This document shows positions 14,058 through 22,275 of a stretch of 38,744 nucleotides of DNA, piece by piece. The stretch comes from DASUAO01 sp046484625 (GTDB lineage: Bacteria; Actinomycetota; Acidimicrobiia; IMCC26256; PALSA-555), in assembly GCA_046484625.1 (NCBI GenBank), contig JAWOIO010000181.1, positions 1-38,744 of the forward strand, in the 5' to 3' direction. Made by a program: the position numbers and the translations under genes. Under the pieces are notes generated by a model. The model had not been told where the DNA came from. It made no database searches and saw only the letters and a list, made by a program, of their open reading frames with translations. Numbering within the stretch: the first letter of the stretch is position 1; every line of letters starts with the position of its first letter.

Positions 14058-14471
14058 ATGGCAGAGGACGAGAACCGCGGGTCCGGGAAGTCCGAGCGCC
14101 GGGAGCTCGGCGAGGCAACCGTCCAGGCGGTCTACGGCGAGCTTCCGCTCCTCCCCGAGGGACACGTCTACGGCGACGCGCTCGTGGAGCAGCTGTTCGC
14201 CGAGGTGTGGTCCCGGCCCGCGCTCGACATCCCGAGCCGGCGCCTGCTCGTGATGGGGGTGCTCGCGGCCCAGGGCCGCTTCGAGCAGCTCGGGTTCCAG
14301 TTCCAACGGGTCCTCGCCGCCCGTGAGCTGACCGCGGCGCAGCTCGACGAGGTCGTGCTCCAGCTCACCCACTACGTCGGCTGGGGCATGAGCCAACCGA
14401 TCGTCACCGAGGCCGAGAAGGCCAAGGCCGCGCACCCCGCCACCGGCCCCGCCGAGAGACAGGAGTCCTGA
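14058..14471 (+). CDS. Carboxymuconolactone decarboxylase (CMD) family protein
   Basis: A 137-aa all-helical protein of the CMD/AhpD superfamily (PF02627 fold). SRPALDIPSRRLLVMGVLAA and the helix pair ELTAAQLDEVVLQLTHYVGWG are characteristic of the gamma-carboxymuconolactone decarboxylase-like branch. It has no CxxC motif, so it is not a peroxidase, unlike the AhpD-like protein at 5443. Possible roles are decarboxylation or isomerisation of a lactone or ring-cleavage product. It overlaps the next gene (TGATG), which places it first in a three-gene run with a beta-hydroxyacid dehydrogenase and a hydrolase, divergent from P450/SDR. The context supports a catabolic role. Confidence 0.85.
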   Translation: MAEDENRGSGKSERRELGEATVQAVYGELPLLPEGHVYGDALVEQLFAEVWSRPALDIPSRRLLVMGVLAAQGRFEQLGFQFQRVLAARELTAAQLDEVVLQLTHYVGWGMSQPIVTEAEKAKAAHPATGPAERQES

Positions 14472-15322
14472 TGCGCGTCGGGTTCGTCGGACTCGGGAAG
14501 ATGGGCGCCGGGATGGCCGGGCACCTCGCGGCCTCGGACCGCGACGTCGCCGTCTTCGACGCGAGGCCCGAGGCGATCGCGCCGCTCGTGGCGCAGGGCG
14601 CGCGCGCCGCCACGAGCGTCGCCGACGCGGCCGACGGCGCCGACCTCGTGAGCGTCGTCGTGCTCGACGATGCGCAGGTGCTCGACGTCGTCACCGGTCC
14701 GGACGGCGCTCTCGCCGCGATGCCCGCGGGGTCGGTGCTGGCCATCCACTCGACGGTCACGCTCGACTGCATCCGCGCGGTCGCCGATGCCGCGGTGGAC
14801 GCCGGCGTGCGCGTCCTGGATGCCGGGATCTCCGGCGGAGTCCCCGGCGCGAACGCCGGGACCCTCATGGTGATCGTCGGCGGCGATGTCGACGCGATCG
14901 ACGCGGCGCGCCCCGGCCTCGAGCCCTGGTCGAGCGAGATCGTCCACGTCGGCCCGCTCGGCGCCGGGATGGTGGCGAAGATCGCCCGAAACTACGTGCA
15001 GTACGTGGCGTTCGGGCTGATCCACGAGGCCCAGACCCTTGCGTCGGCTCGGGACGTCGATCTCGGACAGCTCGCGCACATCATCCGTTCGACGAAGGCG
15101 CTCGAGCTCACCAACATCGTGCTCGATCGCGCCGATGCGACCCTGCGCGACCCCGGGGAGCTGGGTGAGGGTCGCGACATGATCGTGGAGATGATCGAGC
15201 TGGGGTTCAAGGACCTCGACGTCGCGGAGTCGATCGCGGCCGAGCTGGGTGTCGACCTACCTGGTCTCGCATCGGCGCGCGCGGGCTTCGGGCCGTCGAT
15301 CGGCGTGGACCTCCGCAGGTGA
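14471..15322 (+). CDS. NAD(P)-dependent beta-hydroxyacid dehydrogenase (3-hydroxyisobutyrate dehydrogenase-like)
   Basis: A 283-aa enzyme of the 6-phosphogluconate/3-hydroxyisobutyrate dehydrogenase family. It has the N-terminal Rossmann motif GFVGLGKMGAGMA (GxGxxG at 7-12) and the substrate loop GISGGVPGANAGTLMVIVGG, with SGG at 121-123. The catalytic Lys170 and Asn174 lie in GAGMVAKIARNYVQ. The C-terminal all-helical dimerisation domain follows. Predicted reaction: oxidation of a beta-hydroxyacid to its semialdehyde or ketone, or the reverse. The start ATG shares its first base with the previous stop (TGATG), with AGGAG just upstream. Its own stop overlaps the hydrolase start (GTGA). Confidence 0.9.
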   Translation: MRVGFVGLGKMGAGMAGHLAASDRDVAVFDARPEAIAPLVAQGARAATSVADAADGADLVSVVVLDDAQVLDVVTGPDGALAAMPAGSVLAIHSTVTLDCIRAVADAAVDAGVRVLDAGISGGVPGANAGTLMVIVGGDVDAIDAARPGLEPWSSEIVHVGPLGAGMVAKIARNYVQYVAFGLIHEAQTLASARDVDLGQLAHIIRSTKALELTNIVLDRADATLRDPGELGEGRDMIVEMIELGFKDLDVAESIAAELGVDLPGLASARAGFGPSIGVDLRR

Positions 15323-16287
15323 CGACGGGAGCAGGCGGAATGCGCCTCTGGGACGACGAGCTCGAAGCACTCCGCCCGACCCTGCGCGACGAATGCGCCC
15401 AGATGCTGCGCACGTGGCCGCGCGCCGACGAGGACCGCGACAAGCCCCCCGCCGAACGGATCGCGGCACAGCGCGCCGCGCGCAACACGATGGTCGTCGT
15501 CGACGAGTCGGCCGTCGAGCGCGAGATCCCCGGACCCGCCGGCCCGATCCGACTTCGTACGTTCGTGCCCGAACGGGTCGACGGCGTGCTCCTCCACTTC
15601 CACGGCGGCGGCTGGATCGTCGGGACGCCGGAGATGATGGACCCGTTCCACGCGGCGCTCAGCGCGGCCGCGAACGTCGCCATCGTCAGCGTGGACTATC
15701 GGCTCGCGCCGGAGCACCCGTTCCCGGCAGGACCCGACGACTGCGAGGCGGCCGCGGTGTGGCTGGTCGAGCACGCCGAGGCCGAGTACGGCTCGTCGCG
15801 ACTGCTCATCGGCGGCGAGTCAGCCGGTGCGCACCTCGCCGCGCTGACCCTGCTGCGGATGCGCGACCGGCACGACGCCGTCGACCGCTTCGTCGGCGCC
15901 AACCTCGTCATGGGCGTGTACGACGTCGGCGGCACCCCGAGCCAGCGCGGAGTCGGCGCGGGCCCCGACGTCCTCGACCCCGAAGGCATCCGGTTCTTCA
16001 CGGAGATGTTCACCCCCGGACTCACGCCCGACCAGCGGCGGGACCCCGAGATCTCCCCGCTGTATGCCGACCTCCACGGCCTTCCCCCGGCGCTCTTCAC
16101 TGCCGGGGCGACCGACCACCTCGTCGACGACACCCTCTTCCTCGTGTCCCGGTGGCGACTCGCCGGGAACGACACCCAGCTCGTCGTCTACCCCGAGAGC
16201 CCACATGCCTTCATCGCGATGCCGTCGGTGGCCGGGCACTTCTTCCCCCGCCTCATCGCGTTCCTGCAGGGATGCCTCGCTCACTGA
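15319..16287 (+). CDS. Alpha/beta hydrolase, hormone-sensitive lipase (HSL) family
   Basis: A 322-aa esterase-type hydrolase. The oxyanion-hole motif HGGGW (95-99) in LLHFHGGGWIVG and the nucleophile elbow GGESAG (Ser168) are both canonical for the HSL family. SVDYRLAPEHPFPAGPDDC is the strongly conserved segment between them. Asp in GATDHLVDD and His in PESPHAF complete the triad. Substrates are usually short acyl esters or lactones. GTG 15319 overlaps the upstream stop by GTGA; ATG 15340, preceded by a purine-rich GGAGCAGG, is a plausible alternative start giving 315 aa. It ends a three-gene run, and a strong hairpin follows. Confidence 0.9.
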   Translation: MTTGAGGMRLWDDELEALRPTLRDECAQMLRTWPRADEDRDKPPAERIAAQRAARNTMVVVDESAVEREIPGPAGPIRLRTFVPERVDGVLLHFHGGGWIVGTPEMMDPFHAALSAAANVAIVSVDYRLAPEHPFPAGPDDCEAAAVWLVEHAEAEYGSSRLLIGGESAGAHLAALTLLRMRDRHDAVDRFVGANLVMGVYDVGGTPSQRGVGAGPDVLDPEGIRFFTEMFTPGLTPDQRRDPEISPLYADLHGLPPALFTAGATDHLVDDTLFLVSRWRLAGNDTQLVVYPESPHAFIAMPSVAGHFFPRLIAFLQGCLAH

Positions 16288-16313
16288 CGCAGCGCAAGAC
16301 TCCGACCATGTAC

Positions 16314-16346
16314 GTCGGGGTCGACGGGATCGGATCCGACCCCGAC
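16314..16346. terminator. Perfect 10-bp hairpin between convergent genes
   Basis: GTCGGGGTCG (16314-16323) and CGACCCCGAC (16337-16346) are perfect complements around a 13-nt loop that itself contains GATC twice. It lies between the ends of the hydrolase gene (+) and the small coiled-coil gene (-), where a bidirectional terminator is expected. No T-tract follows on either side, so factor-independent termination is uncertain. Confidence 0.45.
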
Positions 16347-16406
16347 CTCGACGCCTGGGTCGCCCGCGGCATCGCGTTCGCCGGGTCACTCCCCCCGAAA
16401 CAGCCG

Positions 16407-16688
16407 CTATCGGAGCGTTGCGGCGACCGCGGCAGCCACTGCGCTCACGGTCGTGATCGACGCGAACAGCGAGGCGACAGTCCAGCGGATCGTGCGGTTG
16501 GCCTCAGCATGGATCCGGGCGTCGACCCGGAGCGTCAGACGCTCCTCGAGCTCGCCGAGGTCGCGCTTGGTGGCGATCTCATGCCAGCCGTAGGGCGGGA
16601 CGCACTCGATGAGCGCAGCCGCGGCTCTGTTTCCGAGGGCTTCCGACAAGGCCTGCGTCGCTTCCACTCGAGAGTGTTCGTCCGTCAT
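16407..16688 (-). CDS. Small coiled-coil protein with C-terminal membrane helix
   Basis: A 93-aa protein. The N-terminal part (RVEATQALSEALGNRAAAAL, then ECVPPYGWHEIATKRDLGEL) matches a small actinobacterial family, often tagged DUF1640-like. There a conserved motif precedes a coiled coil (ELEERLTLRVDARIHAEANR) and a C-terminal membrane segment (TVASLFASITTVSAVAAAVAA). I start at ATG 16688, which has GGGAG upstream; a longer frame from 16751 adds non-conserved residues. Function is unknown. Tail-anchored coiled coils of this type may scaffold complexes, but no partner is visible. It is divergent from the SDR gene that starts at 16793. Confidence 0.7.
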   Translation of the reverse strand: MTDEHSRVEATQALSEALGNRAAAALIECVPPYGWHEIATKRDLGELEERLTLRVDARIHAEANRTIRWTVASLFASITTVSAVAAAVAATLR

Positions 16689-16792
16689 GGTCGTCTCCCG
16701 CGTCCATGTGTGCAACTCGGATCGGAGGCGCGGGGGCCGCGGTTGTGACACGCTGCGGCGTCGTACGACCGGAGTCGGGATCGGGGATCAGG

Positions 16793-17695
16793 ATGAAGAT
16801 CGAGCAGGGGGATGTCGCCGTCGTCACGGGGGCGGCGAGCGGGATCGGCTTCGCGCTCGCGGAGCACTTCGCGAAGGCAGGGTGCAGCGTGGTCGCCGCC
16901 GACGTGGATCAGCGCGCGCTCGACGAGGCAACGACGAGTCTGGGACACCACGGCACCGACGTCATCGGCGTGCGCACCGACGTGAGCAAGGAGGGCGAGG
17001 TCCAGCACCTGGCCCAGGAGACGCTCGACCGCTTCGGTGCGGTCCACATCGTGTGCAACAACGCCGGTGTCGTCGCCCGCAGCGACCCGTGGATGGGACC
17101 GATCGCCGGGTGGGAGTGGGTGTTCGGTGTCAACCTCTGGGGCGTCGTGCACGGTGTCCGCGCGTTCCTCCCCCACCTGGTGCTCGGAGGCCGCGGCCAC
17201 ATCGTGAACACCGCGTCGATGGCCGGGCTCATGCCCGGCCTCGACCCGATCTACGACGCGACCAAGCACGCGGTCGTCGCGCTCACCGAGGACCTCTACC
17301 TGAACCTCCAGGCCGCCGGCTTCCCGGTCGGGGTGAGCGTCCTCTGCCCGGGGTGGGTCCGAACGAACATCATGGATGCCGATCGGAACTGGCCCGAGGA
17401 GCTCGGCACGCTCCCCGAGCCACGCGTGGGCTCCGAGGTGACGCTGGGCTACGTCGGGCGCGCGATCGCAGAGGGGATGACACCCGCCGCGGTCGCCGAT
17501 CTCGTCGCGACGTGCGTCGACGAGGAACGGTTCTGGGTGCTGCCCCATGCGGACTGGATGGGGATGGCCTCGGCCCGGTGGGATCGAGTCGCCGAGGGCG
17601 TCAACCCCAGCCCGGCGGGCGAGATCCCGGGTCTGCCCCCGATGGAGCAGGTCGTCGCCGAGATGGCGGCGCTCGCCGAGCGCGACGAGGCCTGA
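16793..17695 (+). CDS. Short-chain dehydrogenase/reductase (classical SDR)
   Basis: A 300-aa NAD(P)-dependent oxidoreductase. It has the cofactor motif VTGAASGIG (11-19), NNAG in HIVCNNAGVVA, catalytic Ser in VNTASMAG, and Tyr/Lys in PIYDATKHAV. The C-terminal region after CPGWVRTNIMDADRN is longer than in short SDRs and resembles actinobacterial enzymes acting on lipophilic alcohols or ketones. Asp after strand 2 (VAADVDQ) suggests NAD(H) preference. ATG 16793 is used because residues MKIEQGDVAVVTG begin the fold directly; upstream codons are not conserved. The gene converges on the DUF1214 gene with only 6 bp between stops. Confidence 0.9.
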   Translation: MKIEQGDVAVVTGAASGIGFALAEHFAKAGCSVVAADVDQRALDEATTSLGHHGTDVIGVRTDVSKEGEVQHLAQETLDRFGAVHIVCNNAGVVARSDPWMGPIAGWEWVFGVNLWGVVHGVRAFLPHLVLGGRGHIVNTASMAGLMPGLDPIYDATKHAVVALTEDLYLNLQAAGFPVGVSVLCPGWVRTNIMDADRNWPEELGTLPEPRVGSEVTLGYVGRAIAEGMTPAAVADLVATCVDEERFWVLPHADWMGMASARWDRVAEGVNPSPAGEIPGLPPMEQVVAEMAALAERDEA

Positions 17696-17701
17696 CCGGC
17701 G

Positions 17702-18820
17702 TCAACCCTTCAGATCGGCGAGCTTCACGACCTCGGTCGCGGGCGTCGGCACCTCTTCCTCGGGGAGGAACCAACGCCAGTACACGATGCCGAAGGGCCG
17801 ACCCTCGGTGTCGATCCAGTTCCCGACGCCGGGATCCTCGGGCGCGAGGACCATCCGCCACGAACCGTCGGGCTCCAGCGTCGTGTTCGAGCGGTTCCGC
17901 GCGACGGGCCGATTGACGTAGTCGTACGTCTGGAGGAAGCGGTTCCAGAGCGACACGTTCGCGAACCGGCACTTCGGCCACCGCGACGTGATCACCAGCG
18001 CCTCGTCGGGGGCGAGCACGTACGGCGCCATCGCGTACGCGGCGTCGAAGGCCGCGAAGGCGAGGTCGCCGGGCACCTCGGGCTTGGTGAACACGTTGGG
18101 GGTCGTCGAGACCCAGTCGGGCCGCACCTCGCCCGGCTTCGGCGCCTCGACGGTCTTGCCCCGCACGTAGTTCACGACGCGCCGGATGCCGGCCGCGACC
18201 CGGTCGTCGTCCCACGTGGGCGGCGGCCCCGGCGGGTCGTCGACGATCTCGATCGAGAGCGGGATCACGAGATCCGGATCGCACGCAGCCGGCTCGGGCG
18301 TCTCGTAGTAGTGGCGCGTGGTGAGGCGCGCCGCCTCGGGATCGAGCGCAAGCCAGTTGTGCTCCTGCGGCGCGCCGCCCAGCGTGATCTCGTACGATCC
18401 GTCGTCGCCGATGTCGAACTCGGTGTCGTTGATCACCCCCGCCGTGCGAGTCGAGTACTTCCCCTCCTCCGCGCCGGCCTCGACGGTGATCGACGTGTAG
18501 ATCGCACCGGCCACGTTGCCCCGGATGCGGTACGTGCGGCGCGAGTCGATCGGTGCCTCGAAGTACAACGCATCCGCGTTGTCGCCGGTCATCTTCCGGG
18601 TGGGGGTGACGATGCGGCGGAAGTCCGGGTGCAGCGGGTCGGACTCGAAGTGACACGCGATCGCGCCCTCGAGGATGTGCACCAGTGCGCGGTGGCCGTC
18701 GCTGATGCTCCCGGGGTCGGCCATCCCCCATTCCTCTGACAGCCAGCGCTCGTCGGCCTCGCGCAACGTGTCGAGCAGCTCGCGGAACGCGGTGCGCGTC
18801 TCGGTCTCGATCTCAGGCAT
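17702..18820 (-). CDS. DUF1214-domain protein
   Basis: A 372-aa protein. The C-terminal DUF1214 region is clear (RWPKCRFANVSLWNRF, then GNWIDTEGRPFGIVYWRWFL). The N-terminal half (ESDPLHPDFRRI, DNADALYFEAPIDSRRTYRI, EHNWLALDPEA) is the beta-rich part usually joined to it in actinobacteria. No signal peptide or membrane segment is seen. The biochemical function of the family is not established; relatives sit near lipid and steroid catabolism genes. The stop lies 6 bp from the convergent SDR stop. It is 78 bp downstream of the MFS-CNB gene on the same strand and may be co-transcribed. Confidence 0.85.
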   Translation of the reverse strand: MPEIETETRTAFRELLDTLREADERWLSEEWGMADPGSISDGHRALVHILEGAIACHFESDPLHPDFRRIVTPTRKMTGDNADALYFEAPIDSRRTYRIRGNVAGAIYTSITVEAGAEEGKYSTRTAGVINDTEFDIGDDGSYEITLGGAPQEHNWLALDPEAARLTTRHYYETPEPAACDPDLVIPLSIEIVDDPPGPPPTWDDDRVAAGIRRVVNYVRGKTVEAPKPGEVRPDWVSTTPNVFTKPEVPGDLAFAAFDAAYAMAPYVLAPDEALVITSRWPKCRFANVSLWNRFLQTYDYVNRPVARNRSNTTLEPDGSWRMVLAPEDPGVGNWIDTEGRPFGIVYWRWFLPEEEVPTPATEVVKLADLKG

Positions 18821-18898
18821 GGACCTGCTCCTCCGACCACTCGTGGAACGCCGATTGTGGCACCACCGCGAGCGGTCGTGCCCCGCTGCACGCGCCGG

Positions 18899-20551
18899 TC
18901 AGGTCGACCCGGCGGGATCGACCTCTCCAGCTCGTTCTGCTGCGATCGCTCGCGCCATCGACGCGGTCGACTCGTGGCCGGTGAGCGCGATCGTGAACGG
19001 TTCGCGGTCCAGCGCGAACAGCGTGACGCGAGTGATCGCCCGGACCGTCGCCGTGCGCGGGATGTCGTGCAGCAGCGCGACCTCCCCGAAGCCCTCTCCA
19101 CGACCGAGTCGCGCGACGCGCTGCCCGTCGCGCACGATCTCGACCTCCCCATCCGAGATGGCGTAGTAGCGGTCGCCCTCCTCGCCGGTCTCGACGATCA
19201 CCGTCCCGGCCTCGTGCTCGGCCACGACCAATGCTCGAGCCAGTGCTTCCAGAGAGGTCGCCGGGAGGGGGCTGAAGATCCGGAGGCGCCTGAGCAGCGC
19301 GAGCTCGACGACCGGCACGTTCGCAGCCGCATCGACTTCCCAGACCGATCGGGCCCGGACCAACGCGAGCCCTGCGACGACGACACCGGTCCCGATGAGT
19401 GCGGCCTCCGGACCACCGAGCTCCACGAGGACCGGTACGAGCACCGCTCCGATCGCGAGACCCACCATCGAGAGTCCCTCGGCGATCCCGAAGACCCGGG
19501 ACACCACTGCGGGGGGCGCAACCCGCAACAGGAGCGTCCGGGCGCTGAGGTCGAGCACCGATCGCCCGGCTCCGGCCACGACGAACAAGGCGAAGGCCGC
19601 CGCGGTGCTCGGCGCCAGCCCGAGGACCACCAGGGCAGCACCCCACCCGAGCGCACCACCGAGCAGGACCGGGGCGAGGCGTCGTCCGCCGAGCACTCCC
19701 ATCGCGACGGCGATGCCGACCAGTCCGCCGGCACCGAACGCCGCTTCGAGGTACCCGGCACCACCGTTCCCCAGGTCGAGGATCCCCAACGCGAGCACGA
19801 CCGCGAGGAGGTCGATCGCCCCCCATCCGATGTGCTCCAGACCGAAGAACCCGACGACGAGGCGTGCCTCCCCGTTGCGGCGGAGCGCCCGGAACCCACC
19901 GGTGACCTCCTCCCACCCACTCGCGGCGAAGTCGTCGGCGGCACCGCGTCTCGGGTCGGGATCGGTCGCTCGCAACGGCGCGATCAGCAGTGCGCTGAGC
20001 GCGCTGAGCGCTGCGGCCACAGCGAACAGCTCGCCCACTCCCGTGGTCGCGAGGACCACGCCCGCGAGGGCCGGCGCCACGAGCACCGAGGCGTTCTCGA
20101 TCCATCCGGATGTCACCATGGCGGCGCCGAGATCCAACGGCGAGCGCGACAACGCGGGGGTCAGGGCGGCCTGTGCCGGCCGCGAGATTGTGAAGAGCGT
20201 CGCCGCGACGGCCGCGAGCGCATACGCGACGCTCGCCGGGCCGTCGAGCAGGAGCACGGTCGCGACAGCACTCGTCGCCGCCGCCTGCGCGGCGTACGCG
20301 AACGTCTGCACCTTGGTCGGCGCGACCCGGTCGGCCAGCGTCCCGAGGAACGGCGCAGCGAGTGCCGCCGGGACGAGCTGGACGAGGGAGATGATGCCCG
20401 CCTCGGTCGCACCGCCCCGATTGAACGCGTACACGAGCATCGCGACCCAGGTGGCCTGCTCGGCGACGTTGAAGCCCGCGTAGGCCGTCTGCGCGCGCCG
20501 GAGGTCCGGCGTGCGAAGCACTGCCCGCACGGCCTGCCAGGTCCGCGCCAT
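18899..20551 (-). CDS. MFS transporter fused to a C-terminal cyclic nucleotide-binding domain
   Basis: A 550-aa protein. Residues 1-405 form a major facilitator with about twelve hydrophobic segments and the loop-2/3 motif GTLADRVAPTKVQ typical of efflux-type members. Residues about 412-530 are a cyclic nucleotide-binding (CNB) fold: AGTVIVETGEEGDRYYAISD, a glycine-rich turn, and the phosphate-binding cassette FGEVALLHDIPRTATV (488-503). The cassette keeps the Glu and Arg that contact ribose and cyclic phosphate. The cytoplasmic CNB domain probably gates transport in response to cAMP or cGMP. The substrate is unknown. The start ATG 20551 lies 18 bp after the stop of a small membrane protein gene, so the two are probably one operon. 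Confidence 0.88.
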   Translation of the reverse strand: MARTWQAVRAVLRTPDLRRAQTAYAGFNVAEQATWVAMLVYAFNRGGATEAGIISLVQLVPAALAAPFLGTLADRVAPTKVQTFAYAAQAAATSAVATVLLLDGPASVAYALAAVAATLFTISRPAQAALTPALSRSPLDLGAAMVTSGWIENASVLVAPALAGVVLATTGVGELFAVAAALSALSALLIAPLRATDPDPRRGAADDFAASGWEEVTGGFRALRRNGEARLVVGFFGLEHIGWGAIDLLAVVLALGILDLGNGGAGYLEAAFGAGGLVGIAVAMGVLGGRRLAPVLLGGALGWGAALVVLGLAPSTAAAFALFVVAGAGRSVLDLSARTLLLRVAPPAVVSRVFGIAEGLSMVGLAIGAVLVPVLVELGGPEAALIGTGVVVAGLALVRARSVWEVDAAANVPVVELALLRRLRIFSPLPATSLEALARALVVAEHEAGTVIVETGEEGDRYYAISDGEVEIVRDGQRVARLGRGEGFGEVALLHDIPRTATVRAITRVTLFALDREPFTIALTGHESTASMARAIAAERAGEVDPAGST

Positions 20552-20569
20552 GTCTCCCCCCGGGAGGCG

Positions 20570-20842
20570 TCAGCCGAAGCGGACGACGCCGTAGGTGCTG
20601 CAGAGGCCGTACGCGTTGATGACGACGAACGCGATCACCAGCGTGAGGATGATGCGTCGCCGCCAGCCGCGCAGGACCTGGCGGCCGCGCATCGGCGCGG
20701 GCATGTACCAGGTCGGGAGCAGCTGGGGTGCCTCGGCGTCGTCGACGATGTCCCAGATGCTGACGGCGTCGTCGGCGAGCACGAGGTCGGGATCGGCCGT
20801 CCGGGCGAGACGATCGAGCTCGTCGTCGGTGATCTGGGTCAT
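20570..20842 (-). CDS. Small membrane protein, hypothetical
   Basis: A 90-aa protein I do not recognise. Residues 1-60 are acidic and soluble (TDDELDRLARTADPDLVLAD, SIWDIVDDAEAPQLLPTWYM), then a basic patch (RGRQVLRGWRRR) and one hydrophobic helix (about 65-80, IILTLVIAFVVINAYG). This predicts a single-pass protein with a cytoplasmic N-terminus. A TACGAT box lies 8 nt before the ATG. It is 18 bp upstream of the MFS-CNB gene; an accessory role to that transporter is possible but only contextual. Confidence 0.65.
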   Translation of the reverse strand: MTQITDDELDRLARTADPDLVLADDAVSIWDIVDDAEAPQLLPTWYMPAPMRGRQVLRGWRRRIILTLVIAFVVINAYGLCSTYGVVRFG

Positions 20843-20850
20843 CTTCGAGG

Positions 20851-20904
20851 ATCGTACCGGGTCCCATGGGACTGCGACGGTGGCCCGAGCCGTTTCGGTA
20901 GGTT
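20851..20904. promoter_or_regulatory. Divergent leaderless-type promoters
   Basis: On the minus strand TACGAT (20856-20851) is 8 nt before ATG 20842. On the plus strand TAGGTT (20899-20904) is exactly 6 nt before ATG 20911. The intervening 42 bp would hold both -35 regions. Confidence 0.45.
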
Positions 20905-20910
20905 CCCCGG

Positions 20911-22233
20911 ATGGACGGAGCCGCCCGCGCTGCGCTCGCCGAGACCGCGCGGCGCGTGCTCGACGAGAACCGGCGCGGCACGTGGACCTGCCCGTCGTCG
21001 GAGCTGTACCCGCACCAGTGGCTGTGGGACTCGTGCTTCATCGCGATCGGGCTCGCTCGCGTGGATCCCGCACGTGCGGCCGACGAGCTGCGCGCGCTGC
21101 TCCGCGGGCAGTGGTCGAACGGGATGATCCCGCACATGATCTTCGCCGACGGCCACCGCGACCTCGGCAGCCGGCACCTGTGGCAGTCGCGTCATTTCCC
21201 CGCCGCGCCGAGGGGCGTCGCTACGTCGTGCATCACACAGCCCCCGCTTCCGTCCATCGCGGTCGAGCACGTGGGACGGTTCCTGACCGGCGCGGAGCGA
21301 CAGTCCTTCCTCACCGAGATGTACCCGGCGTTGGTGAAGTACCACGCATGGCTCTACCGGGAGCGGGATCCCGACCGGACGGGACTCGTCACGCTGATCC
21401 ACCCGTGGGAGTGCGGTCTCGACACGACGCCCACCTGGATGCGCACACTCGCTCGGTGGCGGGGGCCGCGGTGGCTCCGCGTCGTGCTCCGCCTGCGGCT
21501 CGCGCGCGTCGTCCGCTTCCTGCGCCGCGACACGAAGTACATCCCGGCCGCCGAACGGTCGAGCGACGACGACGGGCTCAGGATGCTCGCACTCGTGCAC
21601 CAAGCCAAGCGCGCCGCCTTCGACCTCGGGCGGCTCACCGGCAGGCGTTCGGTGCTCATCCAGGACCTCGCGTTCAACTCCCTGCTCGCCGTCGCGAACC
21701 GGGCGCTCGAGTCCATCGCCGAGATGCTCGACGAGACGATCGACACCGACCTCCAGGAGCGGCTGCCGAGCACCGCCGCCGCGATCGAGGGGCTCTGGGA
21801 CGACGCGCGGGGTCGCTACGGTTCGCGCGACATCGGCACCGGGAAGGTGATCACGCTGCCGACCGTCGCGACCTTCCTGCCGCTGTGGGTCGGGATCGCA
21901 CCCGAGCGGCGGGTCCGTCTGCTGTCACTGCTCGCCGGGAAGTCGGGCTTCTGGCCGGAGTTCCCGGTCCCGAGCGTCCCCACCGACGCGCGGCGCTTCG
22001 ACGCCTCCCGGTACTGGAAGGGGCCGACCTGGGTGAACACGAACTGGTCGGTCGTGCAGGGGCTGCGCGCGTGCGGCGCCACCGACGTGGCCGACGAGCT
22101 GCGCGACCGGACCCTCGCCATGGTCCACGACGCCGGGTGCTTCGAGTACTTCTCACCGCTGACCGGCAAGGGGATCGGCGCCGCCGACTTCTCGTGGACC
22201 GCGGCACTCGTCCTCGATCTCCTCGCGGACTGA
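20911..22233 (+). CDS. GH63/MGH1-like (alpha/alpha)6 glycosidase
   Basis: A 440-aa protein with the helical-toroid signature of the GH63-like and mannosylglycerate hydrolase-like group. It shows ELYPHQWLWDSCFIAIGL near the N-terminus, GMIPHMIF, then HPWECGLDTTPTW with candidate catalytic acidic residues, and YWKGPTWVNTNWSVVQGL near the C-terminus, followed by FEYFSPLTGKGIGAADFSWT. These Trp- and acid-rich blocks line the sugar-binding pocket in the family. There is no signal peptide, so it is probably cytoplasmic and acts on a small glycoside such as a glucosyl- or mannosyl-glycerate osmolyte, or on glycogen-derived sugar. That substrate guess is family-based. ATG 20911 follows a TAGGTT box by six bases. 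Confidence 0.82.
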   Translation: MDGAARAALAETARRVLDENRRGTWTCPSSELYPHQWLWDSCFIAIGLARVDPARAADELRALLRGQWSNGMIPHMIFADGHRDLGSRHLWQSRHFPAAPRGVATSCITQPPLPSIAVEHVGRFLTGAERQSFLTEMYPALVKYHAWLYRERDPDRTGLVTLIHPWECGLDTTPTWMRTLARWRGPRWLRVVLRLRLARVVRFLRRDTKYIPAAERSSDDDGLRMLALVHQAKRAAFDLGRLTGRRSVLIQDLAFNSLLAVANRALESIAEMLDETIDTDLQERLPSTAAAIEGLWDDARGRYGSRDIGTGKVITLPTVATFLPLWVGIAPERRVRLLSLLAGKSGFWPEFPVPSVPTDARRFDASRYWKGPTWVNTNWSVVQGLRACGATDVADELRDRTLAMVHDAGCFEYFSPLTGKGIGAADFSWTAALVLDLLAD

Positions 22234-22262
22234 CCTGCACCGAACCGGGCGGGTCCGACCGG

Positions 22263-22268
22263 TACCGT
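22263..22268 (+). promoter_or_regulatory. Leaderless-type -10 box for the LCP gene
   Basis: TACCGT followed by 7 nt and then GTG 22276. The LCP gene therefore probably has its own promoter although it is only 42 bp from the glycosidase stop. Confidence 0.45.
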
Positions 22269-22275
22269 CGTACCG

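Noticed and set aside
14058..14471. A second peroxidase of AhpD type
   Set aside because: The protein has the CMD fold but no CxxC or UxxC motif, so peroxidase chemistry is not supported.
16288..16406. Short frame beginning MYVGVDGIGSDPD between convergent genes
   Set aside because: It is cut across by the 10-bp hairpin, lacks a ribosome-binding site and has no stop before running into the antisense of the coiled-coil gene.
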